This document shows positions 32,342-40,322 of a stretch of 64,000 nucleotides of DNA, piece after piece. The notes below the pieces were generated by a model. The model ran no database searches, was not told the DNA's origin, and saw only the letters and a list, made by a program, of their open reading frames with translations. The stretch comes from Scatomorpha sp040765295. Its GTDB lineage: Bacteria; Bacillota; Clostridia; Oscillospirales; Oscillospiraceae. The stretch covers positions 930,001-994,000 of the forward strand of contig JAXGSB010000001.1 in the NCBI GenBank assembly GCA_040765295.1. Direction: 5' to 3'. Numbering within the stretch: the stretch's first letter is position 1; each line of letters begins with the position of its first letter. A program made the translations under genes and the position numbers.

Positions 32342-34063
32342 ATGAGGAAAATCAGGAAGATAGAATCTACTTTACCTACTCTTCCGAGCAGAAAAAAGGT
32401 GGCAGCTTATGCCAGGATATCTGTAGAAAAAGGTCGTACCTTTCATTCCATGTCAGCACAGATAAGTCACTACAGCTCTTACATTCAAAAGAATAAAGAA
32501 TGGATATATGTTGGGGTTTATGCTGATGAAGGGATAACTGGTACAACTGACAAAAGGTCTGAGTTTCAAAGAATGATTAAAGACTGTGAAGATGGCAAAA
32601 TTGACATTATTCTTACAAAGTCTATTTCAAGATTTGCTCGTAATACAGTTGACCTTTTAGAAACAGTAAGATATCTAAAAGACTTGGAAATTGAGGTTAG
32701 GTTTGAGAATGAAAAAATCAGTTCATTAAGTGATGATGGCGAGCTAATGCTTACCCTTCTCGCCTCCTTTGCTCAAGAGGAAAGTAGATCAATAAGTGAG
32801 AATGTTAAATGGGGTATTCGTAAAGGTTTCCAGAAAGGAATTGTTAATTCTTTCTGCATCTACGGATACAGATGGGATGGTGAACAGTTTAATATAGTAC
32901 CTGAAGAAGCCGAGGTCGTTAAGCTCATTTATAATAATTTTCTTAATAACATGTCAGCAGAAGAAACTGAAAAGCAGCTTGCAGAAATGGGAATCAAATC
33001 TTATACAGGTAAACATTTCTGCAACACTTCAATAAGACGTATTCTGACTCAGGAAAAGTACACAGGGAATTCACTATTACAAAAAACCTATATAGAAAAC
33101 CATATTACACAAAGAAGTGTAATAAACAAAGGTGAACTTCCCATGTATTATGCAGAAGGCACTCATCCAGTTATTATTGAAAAAGAAACATTTGATAAAG
33201 TACAAGCTGAAATAGCAAGAAGAAGAAAGCTTGGACCTCTTGCAAACAAGTCCCTAAACACTACTTGCTTCACTAGCAAAATAAAATGTGATATCTGCGG
33301 CAAAAGTTATAGGAGAAGCGGAAAAAGACAAGGCAAAAAAAGTGATAACATCTACTACATTTGGACATGTAGAACCAAGAGTGAAAAAGGAGTTAAATAT
33401 TGTGCTTCCAAAAATGTGCCTGAAAAGATGTTAAAGAAGCACCTGGCCATAGCCCTTAACACAGATGATTTCGATGAAGATATTTTTTCTGAAGATATTG
33501 AGAAGGTAGTCGTTCGAGGTGAAGATGAATTAATCCTCCATTTTTATGACGGTCAAACTCAAGTCCAAAAGTGGAAATCTTCAGCAAGAGTAGATTTCTG
33601 GACTCCTGAGGCTAGAAAAAAGAAATCAGAATACATGAAAAAGAACCCTCGGAGCTCAGGAAAAATAACCTGTTTTTCAGCCAAAATTGGCTGTAACAAA
33701 TGTGGGCGAAACTTGTATAGATACACAACCACTCGGGTTAGTGGAGAAAAAGTCCGCCATTGGAGATGCCCACCAAGAACCAAATGTGGACACAAAGGTT
33801 TAAAAGAAGAACTTTTAAAGGAAATATCTTCAGATGTTCTTGGCATAGGAGAGTTTGATGCAGATAAGTTTACTGAGAAAATTGCTAGAGTTACAGTCGC
33901 TTCAAATGAAGAACTAATCTTCCACCTCAATGACGGAAGAGAAATAATCAAACCTTGGGAGGCTAAGATAGAACAGCCTTCTTGGTCAGAGGAAAGGAAA
34001 AAGCAACAAAGTAAAATGATGACAAAGGTCTGGAGGGATAAACATGAACACAAACACAACTAG
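32342..34063 (+). CDS. Large serine recombinase 1 (integrase-type)
   Basis: 573 residues. Catalytic domain: YARIS with Ser27, then DEGITGTTDKRSEFQRMI and TKSISRFARNTVD, SFAQEESRSISENVKWG. A recombinase domain follows (GYRWDGEQFNIVPEEAEVVKLIY). Two zinc ribbons follow instead of one (CDICGKSYRR...; CNKCGRNLYR...CPPRTKCGHKG), and there is no long C-terminal coiled coil. The region after the active Ser (VEKGRTFHSMSAQ) departs from the usual TDSEEQ..SYEAQ. It overlaps recombinase 2 by 20 bp. Confidence 0.88.
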   Translation: MRKIRKIESTLPTLPSRKKVAAYARISVEKGRTFHSMSAQISHYSSYIQKNKEWIYVGVYADEGITGTTDKRSEFQRMIKDCEDGKIDIILTKSISRFARNTVDLLETVRYLKDLEIEVRFENEKISSLSDDGELMLTLLASFAQEESRSISENVKWGIRKGFQKGIVNSFCIYGYRWDGEQFNIVPEEAEVVKLIYNNFLNNMSAEETEKQLAEMGIKSYTGKHFCNTSIRRILTQEKYTGNSLLQKTYIENHITQRSVINKGELPMYYAEGTHPVIIEKETFDKVQAEIARRRKLGPLANKSLNTTCFTSKIKCDICGKSYRRSGKRQGKKSDNIYYIWTCRTKSEKGVKYCASKNVPEKMLKKHLAIALNTDDFDEDIFSEDIEKVVVRGEDELILHFYDGQTQVQKWKSSARVDFWTPEARKKKSEYMKKNPRSSGKITCFSAKIGCNKCGRNLYRYTTTRVSGEKVRHWRCPPRTKCGHKGLKEELLKEISSDVLGIGEFDADKFTEKIARVTVASNEELIFHLNDGREIIKPWEAKIEQPSWSEERKKQQSKMMTKVWRDKHEHKHN

Positions 34064-35627
34064 AAATGTTACAACTATCCCTGCTACTATTAGCAGGTTC
34101 ACCTCCACTCCTATTAACGAGCAAAGAAAGAGAAAGACTGCTGCCTATGCCCGTGTCTCAACGGATAGTGAAGAACAGGCAACAAGCTATGAAGCCCAAG
34201 TTGATTATTATACTAATTACATCAAAAGCAGAGATGATTGGGAATTCGTAGAAATATACACTGACGATGGTATATCCGCTACCTCCACCAAGAGACGAGA
34301 AGGTTTCAGACGAATGATTGCAGATGCCCTTGAGGGCAAAATAGACTTGATAATAACTAAATCAGTTAGTAGGTTTGCCAGAAATACTGTAGACAGTTTG
34401 ACCACAGTAAGGCAGCTTAAAGAAAAAGGTATAGAGATTTATTTTGAAAAAGAAAATATCTGGACCCTTGATTCAAAAGGTGAATTACTAATAACTATCA
34501 TGTCCTCTCTTGCTCAAGAAGAAAGTCGCAGCATTTCTGAGAACGTCACCTGGGGACAAAGGAAGCGATTTGCTGACGGAAAGGTCTGCGTTCCCTTTAA
34601 AAGATTTCTTGGCTACGATAGAGGCGAGGATGGAAATCTTGTACTAAACGAAGATGAAGCTCCTACAATCAGAAAAATATACGGGCTTTTCCTTCGAGGC
34701 TTAACTCCCTATGGCATAGCAAAACAACTAACCAGTGAAGGGATCCTCACCCCTGCTAAAAAGAAAAAATGGAGTGCAGGCACTGTGAGAAGCATATTAT
34801 CCAATGAAAAATACAAAGGCGATGCTTTACTCCAAAAAAGCTATACGGTGGACTTTTTAACTAAGAAAAAGAAAATCAATGAGGGAGAAATTCCTCAATA
34901 TTATGTAGAAAATAATCACGAAGCTATTATAGATCCTGCCGTATTTGATATGGTTCAGAGAGAATTTGAAGCAAGACGGGCGGGTAAAAACAGGCATAGT
35001 GGTACACATATATTTGCAGGTAAAATTAAATGTGGGGAATGTGGAAGTTGGTATGGTTCAAAAGTATGGCACTCAAACAGTAAGTACCGCCGAGTCGTCT
35101 GGCAATGCAACCATAAATTCAACAACGATGAAAAGTGTAAAACTCCTCACCTTAATGAAGATAGCATCAAAGAGATTTTTATAAAAGCTACCAATAAGCT
35201 TCTTGAGGATAAGGATGAAATAATTTCTAACTTTGAAGTACTAAAAACCACAGCATTTAATACTCATGATTTAGAAAACAAAAAAGCCGAGCTACAAAAC
35301 GAACTCGAAATTGTGGCCGATTTAATCCAAGACATTATTAATGAAAATGCTCATATAGCTCTAGACCAGGATGGATACCAAAGAAAATATAACAACATTG
35401 TAGAAAGATTTGATACTACAAAATCTGACTTAGAAACTACAACAGGCCAGATTAAAGACAAGATTACCAGACATAAAAACTTAGAAATATTCCTACAGGA
35501 ACTTAAAAACCAAGAAGGATTATTAAAAGAATTTGACCCTCTCCTCTGGAATAGCCTAGTCGATTATCTAACAGTTTTTGAAGAAGATGAAACTCAAGTT
35601 GCTTTTAAAAATGGAATTGAAATTTAA
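34044..35627 (+). CDS. Large serine recombinase 2 (integrase-type)
   Basis: 527 residues with the complete set: YARVSTDSEEQATSYEAQ (Ser39), DDGISATSTKRREGFRRMI, TKSVSRFARNTVD, SLAQEESRSISENV; the recombinase domain; a zinc ribbon (CGECGSWYGS...CKTPHL); and a long coiled coil (about 390-490) used in large serine integrases for synapsis control. It is the better candidate for the active integrase; the pair may work as heteromers, as proposed for some elements with tandem recombinases. It ends at a strong bidirectional terminator. Confidence 0.9.
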   Translation: MNTNTTRNVTTIPATISRFTSTPINEQRKRKTAAYARVSTDSEEQATSYEAQVDYYTNYIKSRDDWEFVEIYTDDGISATSTKRREGFRRMIADALEGKIDLIITKSVSRFARNTVDSLTTVRQLKEKGIEIYFEKENIWTLDSKGELLITIMSSLAQEESRSISENVTWGQRKRFADGKVCVPFKRFLGYDRGEDGNLVLNEDEAPTIRKIYGLFLRGLTPYGIAKQLTSEGILTPAKKKKWSAGTVRSILSNEKYKGDALLQKSYTVDFLTKKKKINEGEIPQYYVENNHEAIIDPAVFDMVQREFEARRAGKNRHSGTHIFAGKIKCGECGSWYGSKVWHSNSKYRRVVWQCNHKFNNDEKCKTPHLNEDSIKEIFIKATNKLLEDKDEIISNFEVLKTTAFNTHDLENKKAELQNELEIVADLIQDIINENAHIALDQDGYQRKYNNIVERFDTTKSDLETTTGQIKDKITRHKNLEIFLQELKNQEGLLKEFDPLLWNSLVDYLTVFEEDETQVAFKNGIEI

Positions 35628-35632
35628 ATAAA

Positions 35633-35663
35633 CCACCCCATACTTTAAATTAGTATGGGGTGG
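35633..35663. terminator. Bidirectional terminator between convergent genes
   Basis: CCACCCCATAC and GTATGGGGTGG, a perfect 11-bp stem with a 9-base AT loop and AT-rich flanks. It serves recombinase 2 and the convergent TIR-like gene. Confidence 0.85.
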
Positions 35664-35667
35664 CTTA

Positions 35668-37278
35668 TTAGATAGTGTATTCAACCTTCCCTAACAACTC
35701 CCCACTAGAATTTTTTGACTTTATATTATATGATAGGCTTATTTTATCACCTTTAGCTTTGACTGCTATGAGCCCACCAATCCACTTTTTTTCTTTTGCT
35801 CTTAAATCGCTTATTTCAAATTCCAACTCATCATTGCGAATATTTAAAGGCGATACAATATATTTTTTTAACTCTCTTTCATAATCATCACTATCATATT
35901 TTGGGGCTGATTCACCTAATATAGAGATGGGATTATGTCTCATTTGATGAAAGCTATCACTTATAGAATATGAGATATCTGTATCATAGGAAATATCAGT
36001 GCTTTCAGGCATCATAAGAAGTTTTTTTATTATTTCTAAATCATAAACCATCCCCTCCAACCCTTTTAAGTCCTCACTTATTAACTCTTTAGTTGGATTA
36101 ATAAATTCTGCAGAATTATCATTAACATTGACTGAAACAGTAATGTTACTATCTTGTTGAGAAGAAATGTTGTAGATTGCTAAGGGAAATAAATACAGCT
36201 CTTTAAAAGTATCTATATATAAATCTAATATTTCTAATTTATACATATAAATTTCTAGCTCACGAATTGCTCTTATTTTCTTTTTTTCATCGTCTGTACC
36301 TATATACTCATTAGGTTGTCCTATAAGAGAAACTCTTTTAAACTGCAATTCTCCTAAGAAAAAAAAGTCTTCAGATAATTCAATATCAAACCATTCCCTC
36401 ATATTTTTAATAATAAGCTCTTTTGTATCCTCTTCGATTTCAACAGTTTCAAACTCTATCATCTTTTTGAAAATTTCAGTATCGATATGCACAGATGGAA
36501 CTTTGATATTATTAAATAATTTGTTTTTCTCATTTTTATTAGATGGTTCTACTGGCACTTCTTTTTCTTTAATTGGTTGAATTTTTATTCCTTTAACCAC
36601 CGTTATAAGATTTTTGCATTTATCCAATAGCTTATTTCTTTCTTTCCTGTAACCTTCAGAACCAGCTATATCAAAAGGAATGAGTTCTCTAACTATCTCT
36701 TTTGTTTCTAAATCATAAGCACCGACAATATGACTTGATAATGCTCCTTTTACTCTTGGTCCATTTTCTTGAACATTCATCACTGTTGCAGCTATAATGC
36801 CTCTTAACATTTTTCTTACTTCAGCTTTTTTTCTATCATTAAGAGAATATGGTGTCAATCTCCTCTGTCTAATATCAAAAGGCAATTCTTCAATTTCCCC
36901 AAAGTCAGTATTCAAAATGCATATTATATTTTCCCACCCTACTACATGAGCGGCATAACCAAGTTCTATAAGTACGTTTGGATTAGGTGTTGTCTTTACA
37001 GCTTCTATCGGTTGCCCTTCCTCATCTATAGGGTAATATTTGTTTATGATGCTTACGTCTGCGATAAATATATCACATTCGTCGATCTTCTTGAAAATGG
37101 TTTCTACAATATCAGGTGAGCCATACTCTCCCTTTGTGTCTCTATCTGCTATAATTTCAACGGTATCCCTCATCGTTCTTACTACAGATTCAATGCTATC
37201 CTGTATAACACTTCTAGTTTGATTACCCGGCAAATCAGATTGCCATGAATAGAATATTTTAATTTCAGATTGACCCAT
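35668..37278 (-). CDS. TIR-like domain protein, putative defence or exclusion factor
   Basis: 536 residues. Residues 1-150 form a TIR/nucleoside-deoxyribosyltransferase-like domain: IKIFYSWQSDLPGNQTRSVI, IFKKIDECDIFIADVSII and NPNVLIELGYAAHVVGWENI, with the Glu of NVLIELGYA a plausible catalytic residue. The remaining 380 residues are charged, helix-strand mixed, with no family that I recognise, perhaps a sensor domain. Bacterial TIR proteins often degrade NAD during phage infection. Its place beside the integrase genes on the opposite strand is where prophages carry exclusion genes. SD AGGAGG. Confidence 0.7.
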   Translation of the reverse strand: MGQSEIKIFYSWQSDLPGNQTRSVIQDSIESVVRTMRDTVEIIADRDTKGEYGSPDIVETIFKKIDECDIFIADVSIINKYYPIDEEGQPIEAVKTTPNPNVLIELGYAAHVVGWENIICILNTDFGEIEELPFDIRQRRLTPYSLNDRKKAEVRKMLRGIIAATVMNVQENGPRVKGALSSHIVGAYDLETKEIVRELIPFDIAGSEGYRKERNKLLDKCKNLITVVKGIKIQPIKEKEVPVEPSNKNEKNKLFNNIKVPSVHIDTEIFKKMIEFETVEIEEDTKELIIKNMREWFDIELSEDFFFLGELQFKRVSLIGQPNEYIGTDDEKKKIRAIRELEIYMYKLEILDLYIDTFKELYLFPLAIYNISSQQDSNITVSVNVNDNSAEFINPTKELISEDLKGLEGMVYDLEIIKKLLMMPESTDISYDTDISYSISDSFHQMRHNPISILGESAPKYDSDDYERELKKYIVSPLNIRNDELEFEISDLRAKEKKWIGGLIAVKAKGDKISLSYNIKSKNSSGELLGKVEYTI

Positions 37279-37303
37279 GATTTTCCTCCTCTATATAAAA
37301 ATA

Positions 37304-37319
37304 GCCGAGTTTCCTCGAC
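37304..37319 (-). terminator. Short hairpin upstream of the TIR-like gene
   Basis: On the minus strand GTCGAG-GAAA-CTCGGC (GNRA loop, one T-G pair), then TATTTTT. It would end transcription of the truncated methyltransferase or act as a leader attenuator. Confidence 0.45.
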
Positions 37320-37328
37320 ACCAACTAC

Positions 37329-37359
37329 TGCACACCCCTTTTTATCTTTGCACACCCCT
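37329..37359. repeat. Two 11-bp direct repeats, 20 bp apart
   Basis: TGCACACCCCT at 37329-37339 and 37349-37359. The 20-bp period (two helical turns) fits cooperative protein binding. They lie between the TIR-like start and the methyltransferase fragment: either an operator or part of a phage attachment site. Confidence 0.6.
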
Positions 37360-37615
37360 AAGCACTATATTTTAAAGGGTAATTAAATTGTATCAATCTC
37401 TGTAAGGTTATATCTATATAAATGCATTTCACTTGACCTGCATATTTTTTTTCCAATGCTTTTAAGGCAAGCAGATTATCCCCGTGAATAAGAATATTCT
37501 CGGTATTTTCGTCATGCTCTGTGTTTGACAGCTCTTTGTTTTCAATCAGTATTCTCGGTTCAACAGAAATCTTATCTTCCTTGCCATACCAAGTTAATTC
37601 TAATTTATTAGACAT
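37358..37615 (-). pseudogene. Type III restriction methyltransferase (Mod), N-terminal fragment
   Basis: 85 residues. MSNKLELTWYGKEDKISVEP, then ILIENKELSNTEHDENTENILIHGDNLLALKALEKKYAGQVKCIYID is the exact start of type III Mod enzymes. The next residues should be PPYNTGNAF (the catalytic DPPY), but the frame changes right after the Asp to ITLQRLIQFNYPLKYSA and stops. The catalytic part and the Res subunit are missing. The break is sharp, consistent with integration of the phage into the gene or a deletion. Confidence 0.85.
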
Positions 37616-37700
37616 TTAATACCTCATTTTCACCATTTTAATAAAGCAAATTACATAATCCTGAAGGAATGTCCGAAAGCCCTTTCGTGATGAATTAAAA

Positions 37701-38474
37701 TTACCATTCAATGTCTTCGGGATATTCAAGCTTGGAATCGTATAATTCATATATTGTTGTTTTATATTCCTTTGCCCAATAATTCAAATCGTATTCCATG
37801 CTTTTATAGCCTTGGGGTTTCTTTATAATGCGCTTAGCTATATTTCGGAGCTTGTCTTTTCTTTTCTCAACCGCTGTATCAATAAGCTCAATATTGCATT
37901 TATCTATGTAATGCGTGACATAATCCATATAATCCTCGTCTGTCCTCTCTCTAAGTCGGTAGATGTTCTCAAGTTCTTCATCTCCGATTACTTCTCCAAG
38001 AGCCTGCCATATTCCGGTACACAGATTATGCAAATTCGCTTTGTCCCTTATGTAATTTGAAAATGAAAACGAAGGAGCATATTTGTGCTCCGCTCTGGCT
38101 CTACCCCTTATTCCGTAGTTTAGGAAAGATAGCGAACACATGCTCGAAGCCGATGCCGCAATAAAAATTGCCTCCGGAAATAGAATATTAACGCTGTAAT
38201 AAACATTTTGAGTCGGCGTAATCTTGTTATGCCAGCCCATTTTTTCCGAAGTCATACCGTTATCTTTCAAAATTATATTTCTGTTGCCCATACACGCATG
38301 GCGTATTTCATAGCACACCCCGAGCAATCTGCTCTTTGCACCGAAGTAATAATCCGTTTTTTCTTCATCCGTAGCGGTTAGTCTGTATATGCTGTCAACC
38401 AATTCATTAAAATCGTCAAAATCTCCCTGTATTGTAATACCGGTTAAATTCTCCGTAGGATTAATAGTAATCAT
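37701..38474 (-). CDS. DUF6904-like protein of unknown function
   Basis: 257 residues. The opening TINPTENLTGITIQGDFDDFNELVDSIYRLT resembles proteins that I recall as DUF6904 (assignment tentative). Landmarks: LLGVCYEIRHACMGNR, GWHNKITPTQNVYYSVNILFPEAIFIAASASS and KKPQGYKSMEYDLNYWAKEYKTTIYELYDSKLEYPEDIEW. No enzymatic motif seen. It stands behind the truncated Mod gene in the same direction and could be an accessory of that restriction system. Confidence 0.6.
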   Translation of the reverse strand: MITINPTENLTGITIQGDFDDFNELVDSIYRLTATDEEKTDYYFGAKSRLLGVCYEIRHACMGNRNIILKDNGMTSEKMGWHNKITPTQNVYYSVNILFPEAIFIAASASSMCSLSFLNYGIRGRARAEHKYAPSFSFSNYIRDKANLHNLCTGIWQALGEVIGDEELENIYRLRERTDEDYMDYVTHYIDKCNIELIDTAVEKRKDKLRNIAKRIIKKPQGYKSMEYDLNYWAKEYKTTIYELYDSKLEYPEDIEW

Positions 38475-38591
38475 TTTCCGCCCCCTATTGTTGAATAAAC
38501 TCTATCCTGTCTTCGAAACAATTAAGATTGTCACAATTGAAAAACTAAAAACTATCCGATTGATTTAAATTCTAAATAATAGGTTCTGTAA

Positions 38592-38684
38592 TTTATCGTT
38601 TCACCTCTGCAAATTTATCGTATCAAAACAAAGGTAAATCTGCAACGTGCAATGTAAATTTTTGCACATCAAATAAACGATAAA
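38592..38684. promoter_or_regulatory. Three TTTATCGT-type sites upstream of the DUF6904-like gene
   Basis: TTTATCGTTT (38592), TTTATCGTAT (38614) and the inverted AAACGATAAA (38675) in the intergenic region. They may be an operator set; no matching regulator is in the window. Confidence 0.35.
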
Positions 38685-38713
38685 AGCTTTAACATTTTAT
38701 CCGTTCCGGTCAA

Positions 38714-39916
38714 TTAACCCTCATCACCTAAAAGCCATCTGGCTATATCAAATACTTTTATTCCCTCAGTTATTGTCATAGGGTGTTTTGTATTTGCCAA
38801 TATTATTTTTGAATAAGCGTCCTTTATAGAAAGTAGGGGAAAAAGCTCTCTTTCCAATGTTTGCTCCCTGCTTATATCGTCTGATACTTGTATGTATATT
38901 TTTTCACTCGCTTTCATAGCTACAAAATCTATTTCTTTTTGATAAAGCTTACCCACATAGATATCATATCCTCTTCTAAGTAATTCAATAGCCACTATGT
39001 TTTCATAAGCTCTTCCGTAATCCATATTCCTTACTCCCAGTATAGAGTAACGAAAGGACAAGTCAGATAAATAATACTTATCATTTGTTTCCAAGTATTT
39101 CTTTCCTCTTATGTCGTATCTTTTTACTTTATAGAACATAAAGGCGTTGCATAAATATTTTATATAGTTGCCTATTGTGACATGGTTAGTTTTTGTATTG
39201 TTCTTATTTAATATATTTGCAACATTATTAGCAGTAGTAAGATTTGATATATTATCCATTAAGAATTCAGTTAATGTATCTAAAAGAGCAAGCTCTTCAA
39301 TATTATACCTGTCAATCAAATCTCTTTTAATCAACGATATATAGATATCTTTAATATATGCAACAGCATCTTCTTTATTATTATATAGATATGATCCCGC
39401 TAACCCCCCTTTTTTTAAATAGTCTTCTAAATGATTAGAGTAATTATCTCTTATCTCGAAATAATTACAATACTCTTCAAATGAAAATGGAAATATGGGT
39501 ATTTCTATAAATCTTCCGGTAAATAAGGTAGATAAATCAGAACTCAGCAAAAAAGCATTGGATCCGGTTAAATAGATATCATATTTTTTACTGTTATGGA
39601 AGCTGTTAACGGCAAGCTCAAATCTATCACAAAGCTGAACTTCATCAATCATTAAAACATTTTGAATATTTGGCTTATAGTTCTTTTCAACATATTCAAA
39701 AAGGCTTTTATAGTCTTTTAAATTATCATATCTTAAATCGCCATAATCAATCTGAATTAGATTTACTTTTGGATTTGATTCTTTAATGTATTTAGCGAAG
39801 GCCTTCATAAGTTCAGATTTGCCCGATCTTCGTATACCGGTGATAATTTTAATATCAGGAGTGCCCTTAAGGCCTTTTAGCCTATTTAAATATTGAGGAC
39901 GTTCTATAAGTTTCAC
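38714..39916 (-). CDS. AAA-type ATPase with DUF4143 C-terminal domain
   Basis: 400 residues. Walker A TGIRRSGKSE, Walker B NVLMIDEVQ, sensor YLTGSNAFLLSSDLSTLFTGR, then the DUF4143 domain (YYLSDLSFRYSILGVRNMDYGRAYENIVAIELLRRGYDIYVGK...KEIDFVA) with PD-(D/E)XK-like residues. Very widespread, biological role unclear. I chose the GTG (VKLIERPQYL) behind a GAGG sequence because family members begin there; an ATG 17 codons upstream is possible. Confidence 0.82.
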   Translation of the reverse strand: MKLIERPQYLNRLKGLKGTPDIKIITGIRRSGKSELMKAFAKYIKESNPKVNLIQIDYGDLRYDNLKDYKSLFEYVEKNYKPNIQNVLMIDEVQLCDRFELAVNSFHNSKKYDIYLTGSNAFLLSSDLSTLFTGRFIEIPIFPFSFEEYCNYFEIRDNYSNHLEDYLKKGGLAGSYLYNNKEDAVAYIKDIYISLIKRDLIDRYNIEELALLDTLTEFLMDNISNLTTANNVANILNKNNTKTNHVTIGNYIKYLCNAFMFYKVKRYDIRGKKYLETNDKYYLSDLSFRYSILGVRNMDYGRAYENIVAIELLRRGYDIYVGKLYQKEIDFVAMKASEKIYIQVSDDISREQTLERELFPLLSIKDAYSKIILANTKHPMTITEGIKVFDIARWLLGDEG

Positions 39917-40182
39917 ATTTATAACCTCGCTTTCAATATTGTAAATATTTTTATATTTTGAAAGCATTATACATTAGACTTTCAAAACTTGCAAATTTTT
40001 TATTTGTTGAAAGTGAACTTAAATGCTGGGAAATAATAAAAAGATAGGCGTAGGGTATACCCCCCTTAAATCTATCTTAAACACTCGAAATATTATTTTG
40101 ATTTTTTAATCTCAACTTTTCCACGGTATAGTTACTAATCTATTATACAGATAAACATTAAAGCATTATGTTCATTATGCTT

Positions 40183-40197
40183 TTACTCCCACTCAAT
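40183..40197 (-). repeat. Copy of the guaA 3' end (possible attachment site)
   Basis: TTACTCCCACTCAAT, identical to 45641-45655, the last codons of guaA (IEWE-stop) read on the minus strand. Here the codons read V-A-I-E-W-E-stop but no guaA body is attached. The 3' end of guaA is a documented integration hotspot for genomic islands. Confidence 0.6.
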
Positions 40198-40212
40198 TGC
40201 CACAGGTTGCGG

Positions 40213-40251
40213 CAAAAAAGCAAAACCGACGAACTTTTGTCCGTCGGTTTT
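40213..40251 (-). terminator. Terminator of the hydrogenase operon
   Basis: On the minus strand AAAACCGACG and CGTCGGTTTT form a 10-bp stem, followed by GCTTTTTT. It lies about 70 bp after the hydA stop; only the 15-bp guaA-like repeat and other non-coding DNA lie beyond it before the DUF4143 gene. Confidence 0.85.
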
Positions 40252-40322
40252 AGTCAATTTTTTAGGGCAGCTCCGAATAGTTCGGCGCTCTTTATTTAGG
40301 GTTTCCGAGAAAGCCCAAACTC

